The notes beneath the pieces were generated by a model, which was not told the DNA's origin, ran no database searches, and worked only from the letters and a program-made list of their open reading frames with translations. A DNA stretch of 64,000 bases, taken from the NCBI RefSeq assembly GCF_047948215.1, contig NC_134465.1, positions 13,616,522 to 13,680,521 of the forward strand, in the 5' to 3' direction. Positions 28,101 through 40,100 of the stretch are shown piece by piece. Made by a program: the position numbers and the translations under genes. The stretch's first letter is position 1, and every line of letters starts with the position of its first letter. This DNA comes from Lycorma delicatula (Eukaryota; Arthropoda; Insecta; Hemiptera; Fulgoridae).

Positions 28101-31100
28101 TTGAGAGTTTAAATACGGTACATATGAGCCTTTATTTTTAGTTTAATCTAACACTATAAACTGTTACTTATTTTAATTTTAGTTATGTGTGTTTTTCTTA
28201 TTTTAACATTTTGCTCATAATTATGCAGAGAAAAAATAATTTACATTTAAAGGACAAAATAGAGGTTATTAATTTAATTTCTAAAACAAACATTAAAAAC
28301 TTAGTGAAATGTGAAAAACTAATTGTGAAAAACACAAAATTACATCATTTTAAAAAATTAAAATAAAATCAAGAAAGAACGGTCGAAGGGAATGCTAATT
28401 GTAGATGGTAGAAATGGAGAAATAAATTCAATTTTATTTAAACGGTTCACACATGCAAGATCAAAAGTTTGTCTATTTCGAGGCTTATCCTGCAACAACA
28501 GATGAAAGAAATTGCAGCTAAGTTAGGAGTTAGTACATTTAGCACTTCTAATGGACAGGTAGAAAAATTTCATGTGAGGCATTCTATTTCTTACAATCAA
28601 ATTACAAGAAAATAGTTATAGACTAAAAAATAAAATTAAAGAAATAACTGCAGGTTACAAACCAAAAATATCAGTAACTGCGATGAAACTGGTTTATTTT
28701 TTTCGAGCTTTACTGAAAAACAAACTGCGTTTCAAAAATGAAAAGTGCATTAGAGGCAAACAATAGAGAGACTGACTGTTCAGGTGTGCGGTTTTGCGGA
28801 TGGCGTGTTTTCCTTAAACTACCGGTCATAGGTAAATCTTGGAAGCCTCACTGTTTCAAAAATGTTGTTCAGTTACCGCTAGACTGGTATACAAATTAAA
28901 AGTCTTGGATGACGTCTGACATAACGGAAAAATGGCTATATAATTTAAATTAAAAAACGGTTACTGAAAATAGAAATATTCTACTGTTTTTAGATAAAGC
29001 GTAGTGTCACCCTCCTGGAAGTTATTCTAACAAAGCTTGTGTTCTTTTTCTCCAAAAACAACTAGTGTAGCTCAGCTGATGGATCAGGGAATTTAAAAAC
29101 ATAAAAATTCATTATCGGAAACACATTCTGCAGTTGCTAGTCGTCAATATGGATTCATGTTCTGTTCAAGAACTGATGCATAAAATTACTGTGCTGGATG
29201 TACTAAGGTGGCTTTCTTCATCGTACAAACAAATTTCAAATAACCATGTTAAAAATGCATTTAAAGAAGCTGGTTTCTGCACGGAAATCGATAACATTTA
29301 TATAATTCATAGCACAGAACCACACAATAAATTAGCTTGATTTTTAAAAGCTCTGTAAGACGGAAACCTCTTCAAAATGAAATTCTTATTCAGTATCGTC
29401 AGATTCCGTTTTGGGAAGGTTTTACTGTATTAACAATTATTAAATTTAAAGTTGAATTTAATTCTAAATTCAATAGCCTGTAAATTATTCTCACTTCCTG
29501 TACAATTTTAATTTACATATATAAATTGATTTCACATCTGAATTATTTCCTAATATTCCAAGCACTGTTTAAGTCTTTTTCTTGAAATGATACAAAGTAA
29601 AATATTATATAGTACATAAAATAAAATATTATATAGTATAAAATATAATATAGTGCATGTAAAATACCATTACAAGTCACTTTTAACAATAACATTGATT
29701 AAACATAATTTCTGTTTCCTAGCATGTGATACAAGATATTAATCTATTTTTTGATGCTGAAAACGAATATGAACTCAGAATATTTCTATCACCTAACATT
29801 TTTGAAAAATTTTTAAATTTTAATTAAGGATTTTTTCATTTTTCAACATACAGTTAGCATTTTAAGCTCCTATATTGTATTTTGTTAGCTCATTTTTTTA
29901 ACGCTTAACGTAGTTAACATAATTAGTAAGCTATAAATAGAACAATACTAGACAAAGAATTAAATCACATCATAGCCACATATTATGACATCATATCTAA
30001 TACTGAAGTAAGCCTTCATGGATAAGATTAATCATGTCTGTGCAGGTCAAAACATGTAGCTGAAAACATAGCTGTGTTGTTTGTATTAAGCATTGGATTT
30101 AGGAATGAATTAATTTTGTTCAGTCTTATTGCCTTCTTAAGTTTGTTAACAGTGCAGTGTCATAATGCCTCGAAATTGTTTAAATAATGCGGAAGCCTTT
30201 TGTTGTGTATGTGGTGAGTTTATCATAAAATCAAAGAGAAAAAAACATTACACCATTAATTAAAAAGGCATATCATTTGTACCTTCAGTGTAAAATTGGT
30301 GATCAAGATAAGACATGGGCTCCTCATATAGTATACACTAACTGTTCTCTATATTTAAGAGGCTTAAAGGTACACGGAAGGCTTTGCCATTTGGTGTACT
30401 TATAGTTTGGCATGAACCACAGGAATATGTAACAGATTGTTACTTTTGTTTAACAAGTGTGTCTGGAATTTCTAAAAAATCTAAAAATACTATAAATATC
30501 CTCATTGCAATCTGAAATCAGGTCTGTACCTCACAGTGAAATTATTCTATTGCCTGAGCCAGCTGTGAATGTGTTTCCAAAGCAACGATGAAGATCAGGC
30601 AGTACTGAGAAAGACAACAATGAGTTTGATTTTGAATTATCTTCCAATAAACCACACCTTACATCACAAGGTGAATTAAATGACTTGGTAAGGGATTTAG
30701 ATTTGCAAGACTGCAAGGTTGGAATTTACTTCAGCTTATGTCGCTCATAAGACAAGTCCATAGACCTGAAGGCTGGTGCCTTTTCATTATTTCGTCCAAG
30801 TATAATTTAAAAGCGGTTCTACAACAAATGATAACAAATATTCTTCAATACCAATCGTTTATTGTATTAATTTGAATGAGATATACAATGTGATTAAAGA
30901 CGTTCTTGAAAAACATAGCTGAAACATATGTGGTGATTTGAAAGTTATAGCTATTTTGTTAGGCTATACTAAGTAAATGTATTTTCTTTGCGAATGGGAC
31001 AGCCGAGCTAGGGATAAACATTATGTAACCAAACAGCGGAAGAAACAAGATAACTAAACTCTAAATGATAAAAATATTATTCATGAGCCATATTAAACCC

Positions 31101-34100
31101 AAAAAAATATTTTTACCCCCTCTCAAAATCAAGTTAGGACTAATGAAAAATTCTGTAAAAGCAATGAAAAAGGATAGTTCCGGATTTTTATACATCAGGC
31201 AGAAATTTCCAAATCTAACCGAAGGAAAAATTAAAGGAATATTTGTTGGTCCTGAAATAAGAGAGTTGGTCGAAGATGATGTATTTCACTTGACATTAAA
31301 TAATGTAGATTATTTAGCTTGGGCTTTATTTAAAGGTGTTTGCAAAAGTTTTCTCAGCAAAAAAAAATCCGACAATTTCGACGATATTGTTAATCAACTT
31401 CTTACTTCATACAAAGCTACGGGATATAATATGTCTTTGAAAATAAATTTCCTCCGCTTGCTTCCGGATTTTTTCCTGGACAACCTCGGAGATGTAAGTG
31501 ATGAACACAGTGAACGTTTCTACCAAGACTTTTTTGGAAAGCCGCTATAAAGGGAAATGGAATACTAACATGCTAGCCGATTACTGATGAACATTAATTC
31601 GGGATGTGATAGAAATCATTCTAACGCAGTTATGGCCATGCAAAATTACAAATTTTAACTACATTTTCCCTTTATTGTTTTTGAAGTGTAATTTATTTTA
31701 AACTAAGGGTGATAGAAAATTTGTATTTACAGATCTGTAATGTATGCAAAATGAGTAATTCAAGAAATTATAACTTAGAGAAACATAAAAAATTTTTTTT
31801 TTATCTATCAGTGTAATGAAATGAAATATTTAAATAACAAACTATCAAAGATTCTTAGTTGAACTGAATAAAACAAGTTAATGATATGGAAAGAGTATAA
31901 AAGAAGAAATCATATTTTAATGAACTCTATCACAGTTATCAGAATCCTTGGTGTGAATACTTGTGTAATTTATATACATAAGTTTGTAAAATCTAAATTA
32001 TGTAAAGATTGTTTATTAACAAAGTATGAAACAAAAATAAACTACTTTTTTTAAAAGTCTTAGCTTTTAACCAAATATAAAATTACTATATATAAATACT
32101 AGATATAAAATTACTCTAACAAATTAAAAAATAGAAACTTACATCAGCATTACAATGTCTGTCATAAAGATGTGTCATCAATGAAAAACGTTTCCGTTTC
32201 ATTGCATCACACCTTTCCCAAAGACACTGTATTTCCTGACTACCTTGAGGACAATGACTTTCACATGCGTGCATATAAACTTCATTAGCAGATTTAAAGT
32301 TCCTGAAAAAAATTACAGAAGAGTTTATTTAAAAAATAATTTTATTTAGTCGGCATAAAAATAAATAAAATTAGATTTGACAATGGAAAGTATGTTTACA
32401 TAAGCGCTAAATTGATTCTCTGCAACTCTACAAGCTATTGCAGTGCATATTAGGAGTTTATAGAAGTACATGTGCCGAAAAAATAAAATTTAAATAAAAA
32501 TGTATACAAATATCAAAATTAAATTTACAATTTAATGAATTCTGGAGTCTCACATATAACACTGAAATGAAAATGATGTAACTTTCAGGTCTCTATGAGA
32601 AAATAAGTTAATGCAGAACACTAAACTGTATCCCTTACAGCTTGATGGTTCCATAACACTGGAATCTCTCAGAGAGTAGTAGTTTACTTACTCAGGATGT
32701 ACTTAGAAAAAATAATTATTCAGGGGAAAATTGAACTTATTCCTCTTCGTTTTGTTGAGAAAGAATTTTAACAATTTTAAGTGATGAAAATTAAAGGAAA
32801 CAAATTGTACATAAATTCAAAGAAATTTTTTTTTTAATTTTGAAGACGGTTCTTTTCAAGTGGACAAGCTTTTTGCTATTTAAAATCAGTGGATAAATTT
32901 TAGAAAATAATTTAATGACACAAGAATATAATATGAGACTATTTTTATTAAAAATAATTTTTGAAATTTTGACAAACCTCTGGGAAGATAATACATATGT
33001 TCTGGTAATCAGAGGAAAATAGAACAGAAAAGAACTTTTGTTCTAGTCTGTACTAAAACTCAAACGATAGAAATTTAAATGTATAAATGATAAAAGAACA
33101 AAAATTGCCGACCTTATCTAAAGATCTTCATTTTTTCTTTGGAAAATTTAAATGTGAAATGAGTTATTTTTTATAAACATATTCGAAATAATATTTTTAA
33201 CAGGATTAAATATCATAAGAAAACAAAAACGGTACGATAAAAAAGATTAGCAATCCTTATTTTAACTTGTCAAAATAATGTTGACTAAATAAATTTCTTA
33301 CCTCATACAACCTCTCCATTCACATAAGAAATGTCCTTGCTGTACAACAGGGATACATGTCGCTGTGGATGGGGTAGCAGAACCTGCAGAAGCAATAGTA
33401 GTTATCACGGGTGATGATATACGCTGTGTCGTCCCTAACTGTGTTGCTGCTGTGAAAGATGTGGAAGTCGTTACCGATGTCGTTGTGACAGTAGCTGCTG
33501 TGGATAAATGATAGGGATGAGAATGAGACTGTGTGTGTGCATGCGTATGAGAAATGTGGGTACCGGTACCAATGCTACTAACACTAACACTATGATGAAG
33601 ATTATCATTATTGTTATTCATAACATTAGATGCAGGTCTTATAATAGGTGTTGTCGCTCTGCTGACGATATTAGTTTTAAAGTGCTGTCCAGCAGCTACA
33701 ACGCTCGTTACATTATTTGAATTGACAATATGGTGAGATGAAGTCATCGTTGAAGTCGATGTCGATGATAATGAAGGCACAGTCGATGACAACTGTGACT
33801 GCGTGGAACAACTGATCGATGATACGATCGGTGTACCGTGATGCGTTAAAGCTGTGGGATGATGCTGTGATACAACGACGGATTGGTTATGGTGCTGAAT
33901 GTGTGAAGGTGCCGATGAAATAGTGGCGATGGGTGTATGTGTATTCGACGTATGTTGTGTCGATATAACATTATGTGAAGCGTGTACAACATGGGTAGGT
34001 GTATGTTGCTGTGTTAATATAGCCGTCGATACAATAACCGGTGCAGATTGTGTAGGAGGTGAAGGGACGGCACGCAAAACTTTCATTGGTGGTGGTTTAG

Positions 34101-37100
34101 TGGGTAAATGCGGAGTAGGACTCTGACTCGGTGAAGGTGTTGGAACAGACATTAGTGGTGGTGGTGGTGGTGGGGATTGTAATCTCTGAACAATCACTTT
34201 TTGTGGTTGCGGTGGAGGAGGTGGCTGAGTTGGTGCTTGTGCTGTCTGTGGCTGGAGTATTATTATCGTTTTGGTAGCAGTTCCTTGCTGCTGAGCTGTC
34301 TGTGCTACTAACACTGTTTGTGTCTGACCCTGAAAAATAAAATCAAGAAGATAAACACTATTTTTATCATAAACATAAAAATAATGCGTACTTAAAAAAA
34401 GAATAAATAAAGCAAGCATTAAAGTAGCGGCAATAAAGTAACATATAAATAAAGTAGAACATTAAAAAAGCGGGATAATTTTTAAACTAAAACATAACAT
34501 ACTGTCTATATGAAACAAAAAAATGGCTGAAACATTAATATACATAAAAAGAAGAAAATATTTTTTATGAGTTTTTCACACTTTCTTTCTTAACCGTGAA
34601 TTAAAACGAGGAAATAACAAACTGCAGCAATAAACAGATATGAAATGAATTATTGTTATTGGCTGTGAATGACTTAATAAATTATCAATCAAATATAAAC
34701 AAAACTACAGTGAATTACAACCGAAACACCTAATATTCTTATACTAATAAAACTTATGAACTAATAAAATTCTGTCCAATTTTAAGTTATTACAGTTATT
34801 AAGTGTAAGAAACTGCCAATTCACTAGTGCATTATGCTACATTAAAACCTCTTCTGTTATTGTGAATTACAATTAATTTGAAGAAACAAAAGCACTAATA
34901 TGATCCTGTTTTTGTAATAACACAAATTCCATAACATTGTAAAAATCAGTGTTCAAAAACAAATTTATATGTGATTTTTATAAACTAAAGAAATTTTTCT
35001 GATGGTTAATTTTAACACTGCACCATGTTAAAAAATAAATGTTATTTCATCTCTCAGTAAACAGTGGAATTATGTATATTTTTTTAGGCCAACAGATGTT
35101 TTAACAATACTATTACGGTATATACATAGCTTTATATGTATGTGTATGTACTGCTGCTGATAATTTAAGCCATTTACAAGAAAAAAATACAAGCACTTCA
35201 CATAAACTTATAACACATTACAAATATTATACTTAAATCTGTACAGCACTTTACACTATTTTTTAACTGATGGTAGCAAGTGCCAACTATTTTAATGGAG
35301 ATCCTTCTTTCTGCCAAAACACATTTTCCATTCTATAGCTAAATGAAATTATGTGTTACCAAACAGTAAAATTGTTCCTTGTTTTGAAATTTTGAACTAT
35401 AATGAATGCCCACGCCAAATTTCAAAACAAAGAACAATCTAAGATGAAGTTAAAATAACAACATTTTTTAAAAGAATTATATTATAATTACAGAATTTAA
35501 TACCAACTGAAGATATGGAAAACCATGAAAATCGATTCTTGGAAATTATATGGTAAGTTTAATTTATCTTAATACTGTGTTTTGGTGGATTAAATTTCAT
35601 ATAATAAATTTTATTAATACAGTGGTCAATATGTTAATGAATTATTTGAATTGGAGAAAAAAATTATTTATTTATATATATATATATATATAATGTGGTG
35701 TGTATATGGTGATTAAAAAAGGACTTCACAACTTTAAAAGCATATAAACATATATTGAGATAATTTACAGATTCAGCTGAGGTCTCATTTCACAGAAAAT
35801 CACATCAAGTTTGTCACCCAACATTCAGTTTGGTTCAATATGGCTTCCATTTGTAATGTGACTCAAAGAAAAATACAAATCAACCTGAAATCGATTTCAT
35901 TCCAGACTGTAGCCAGAAAATTGGGTGTTACCTCTACAGCTGCAGCATTAACTCAAAGTCTTAGTTCAACAAGATCAGCAGGCAAAGGTGATACATAAAC
36001 CTGATCTTTAATGAAACACCATAAGAAAAAAATATAGTGGGATCAAATCTGGAATATAGCGGGTCTGCAATCTGATCATCACACAACCAATCCTCTGATC
36101 CGGGTATCGAGTATCAAGAAAATCTCGGACTTCTATGCAGTAGCGAGGTAGGTGTCCCGTCCTACAGATAATAATGGCTTCCATCTTGGTCATCATAGTC
36201 TAACTGAGGAATTAGAAAATTTTGAAGCGTGTCCAGATAAACGAATACCATTTACGGTTGATTTTACCACTTATGGGTTCTTCCTTGAAGAACAGGTCCT
36301 TGTATAGTCTCACAGGTACAAAGACTTTTGGATTGCTTGGGGCACAAAAAACATTGACCTAAGAGCTAAATGTGCTACAAAATTTCAAGAGGGTTTTTTT
36401 CTACCCCGTATTTAGCAGTTATAGAAACCTTGCCTCTGATGTGAAATGTTGACTTATCACTAAAAATTACATTGTCTATTGTTGTCTGCAATTCTATTCA
36501 TCATTTTCACACAAAACTGCAAAGCAACTTTGTCATCTATAATGTGTTGAACCGTGGTTAGTTTGTATGGCTTCAAATACAATTATTTACATAACAGCTA
36601 TGCCAAACAGTCGTTTGTGGAATGGGTCATTCCATGTCAAGTGATCCAGTTTTGAAAATCGTCCCCAATTGACCATCTTCAAATATCATAAAATTTTTTA
36701 AGGAGGTTTCCCATGTCTGAAATGCCATGTTACCAAACTTCAGCTCTTCATCTGCTATGGCTGATTTTTGTGGCCTCTTGAAAAGGGAGGTACTTATATT
36801 TTATGGACACATGTAAAAATTGTTATCTTTGACCAACAACTTTGATGGCAATAATAAAGATATAGATTAAATTTTGGTACTGTTGGTTAACTTTATATGC
36901 TATATCCAAATATGTTAGTAACAGATTTCTTTTGGAACCTGGTTCTGAGATATAGCAACTGAAATTCAGCCAAAATATTTTGCAACACCTTGGAAGTCAA
37001 GTTTGAGCTTGTATATTTCCTTATCTAATTCTTTAATCAGAATGAAACTGTAATTTGAAAAAGGGATTAATTACATGTAATTGTAAGTTTCAAAACGACT

Positions 37101-40100
37101 GGAGGTTTATGTTCGGAAATATTCATCATCAAATGTGGTCAAAAATATTTTAGCTTGATTTTTGACCTACCTTTGAAATCTTATATTTCAGGTATACCTT
37201 TTTAGATTTTGTTAGTTTTATAATAGTTAAAAAGAGCAACTTTTAAACTACAAAATCCATGCCCAACACTTCAAATCCGTGCCACACTGTGAGGATTAAA
37301 CGTAATCTGGGGAGACTCCAGAGTGTTCATTGAAGAATGTTGTTGGGTATTACATCAGCATATCAGAGAGATATACATAGCTCAGAGAGATTCAGCCAAA
37401 GGATGATCAACCAGAATCAGAATCTAATGATGTGGAAATGCTAGAGGCTTCTGGAAGAATGGATGCCTCACTATCACAACTTGGAATCTCTCCTTTGAAG
37501 CTTAAATATGTCAGCAAATAGGATTCAAAAGACTACCTGAAGCAGAAAGTAAGAAGAGTACAAGATGCTATTGCTACTACACCAGCAGCTGCTGCTGGTT
37601 TGAGTGTTACTGATGTAATACAAACATTAAAGACTAAGCAGCGTCAAGGATGTACAGATCTGGATATCCTAACTAAAGAAGTCATAGCCAAAATTTTTAT
37701 CTCAGCTCGCCCACAACAAGTTCAGATTTTGACATTGGCACCCAGTAGCTGGAGTATTGAGAAAACAGCTGATGAATAAGAGATTTCAATGCGAATGGTG
37801 AAGCAGGCCAGGAACTTCAAATCTGAAGTTAGTATTTTGGCAATACTAGAAAAAATTGAAGGATGATATTAAACAGGTCCTCAATTTTTTTGAAAATGAT
37901 GAATTTTCCCAAATCTGTTCGGTAAAGAAAGATTTTGTTTGGGTAAGGATCAATGGTGAAAATGTCCACATGCAAAAATGCCTACTTCTGTGCAATTTAA
38001 AAGAGATGTTCATAGCTTACTGCACATATATGGCCGTGACATTCACTTCTAACAATTTTGTGAACTTAGGCCAAAGTGGCATATTACATTTGATGCTGCT
38101 GACACATATTCAGTTTGTGTTTGTATCATTCATGAACATGTTAAGCTCATGATAGCTGCTGCTATATCCATCAAGGATGACTACGAGGTATTGATTGAGA
38201 AAACTGTCTGCAGCTTAGAATCTAAGGATTGCATGCTACAACAATGTGAACAATGTCCTGAAAAAACTGGATTGGAGTCCTAGAGTCCTATTTATTTGAA
38301 GTTTATGACTTGAAGAAACTAACAGAAGAAAACTTGTGGATTCATACAGACAGAGACACAGTGGAGATGCAACAGATTACGAAAAATTTTGTTGAATAAC
38401 TTTCCTTAAAGGTTTTCGCCTTACTATCCACAATTTTGTTTCAAACAAATTTCATATTTAATACAACTGAAGGAAAATTTAAATGATAATAATACCATTA
38501 TCCTGATGGATTTTGTCGAAAACTATTCGTTTGTTGTGCAAGATGCTGTATGGGGATTCCATTGGGAAAACAGCCAAGCTACACTGCATCCATTCATGGT
38601 TTATTACCAAAAAAATAAGCTTCAGAATCTTAGCATTTGCATATATTTTTGACTGAACTGATCATATACTTGAAGTGACTGAAATAAAATATATACACTT
38701 CAGTGGTAGTTCAGCTGTTCAATACAAGAATTTTATCAATTTGTACCTATAGAAAACCAGATATTGACACCAAGAGACTTATTTGAAATTTGTAAAGAAA
38801 ATATACCACAAATCATGTTCTTTTTTATTTCAAGAGATGTTGAGAGAATACAACCTGAACAGGATAAGCAGTTTAGTGGTGGTCACACAATTGCTGGAAC
38901 AAGAGAGAACTACCAGTTTAAACCAATTAGAAAAGCTAAAATCCAAGTCAGCAGTCTCAAATGATACTTCAGTATTTGAAGCAGAGGTTTATGAGACTGA
39001 TAGACCTACTCAAGGCATATCACTTATCAGCTTGCATGTATGGCAATACTTGGTAGATTGGAAATATATGTGATATATCTTTTGAAGAACATGATGCCCT
39101 CATTAGTTTTATGCACACTCATGGTGCAGTTCATTCTTATCATGGGTCCCCTAGAAAGAACACTTGCTGGATTCCAGAACAGCACATTGTGCTACTCTTG
39201 AAGCACCATCAACGACATCATCAGGATGACAATATATGTATCCAGAATACATAAGGTCTATGATTGACAACAACTTCAGTTGAAAAGGAATTAAAAGTAT
39301 TTTTCTAAGAAGTTTCTGACTACTTTAGATATCTTTATTTTATTTTGAAGCTACTGTGTTCTATAATATTGTAATACTTTATTGCACTATGTCATTACTA
39401 CTACGACTATATTTCATTTTGTATATGATTTTAGTATTTTTGTGCATGTGTAATAAATTTTGACCAAATTTGATGATGAATATCTCCTGACATAAACTTC
39501 CAGTTGCTTTGAAACTTTACAATGTTATACACAGTTATGCCCTTTTTCAGGTTACAAAGTCACTTTCCAATTTAAAGTACTAGATAATGAATTATTTAAG
39601 CTCAAACTTTGACTTAAAAAATGTTGCAACAACTTTTCATCTGAATTTCAGCTGCTGTATTTCAAAACCAGGTGGTAAAAGGGACTTGTGAATAACATAC
39701 CTGAATTCAGCATAAATGTTAACCGTAAATATTGAAACTCAAACCTACAGCTTATTATTGCCTTCAAAATTAAGTCAAGGTTAGAATTTTTTCATGTATG
39801 CACAAACTACCAATAAACATCATTTTTTCAAGAGAGCAAAGAAAATCAGCAATAACATATATACAGATTTAAGACCACAGTAAATGTCCACACAAAATTT
39901 TATGAAGTTTGGAGATTGTCAACTGAGAAACCCTGCTCCATTTGACATGGAATGACCTGAATCCCAGTTACACATTACGCATGTCCAGTTGATTTCTCCA
40001 GACTACATGCAACGCTTTCTCCGAGTTGTTCCATAGCAGCTTCAGAGACGTGTGGGCACTCTGGTGAGTTTGTACTTTTAACAGAACAACCTATCTCAAT

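Larger units (their letters stand above)
17394..32142 (-). other. Bap170 intron (14.7 kb)
   Basis: Transposon remnants fill most of this intron: mariner fragments at 17.9-18.4, 20.8-21.5 and 22.6-23.0 kb, an unnamed repeat-gene family at 18.6-20.3 and 30.2-31.6 kb, a SINE piece near 23.7 kb, a LINE at 24.2-27.5 kb and a pogo/Tigger element at 27.7-29.4 kb. Stretches with nothing recognised are 17,394-17,940, 21,480-22,590, 23,040-23,640, 23,730-24,230 and 29,430-30,160. The last holds short AT tandem repeats near 29.6 kb. Confidence 0.75.

Noticed and set aside
33508..34126. Open plus-strand frames (70 and 75 codons) opposite the large Bap170 exon
   Set aside because: They are antisense shadows of a long low-complexity coding exon; they have no homology and no start context or splice support.
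34330..34419. N-terminal extension of the 33.3-34.3 kb frame ([11 protein letters not shown]...)
   Set aside because: It looks like a signal peptide but lies upstream of a good TTTTTCAG acceptor, and phase 0 joining to the previous exon is exact. It is treated as intron.
35672..35693. (TA)n run as a regulatory element
   Set aside because: It is a simple microsatellite next to a mariner end, with no further signal.
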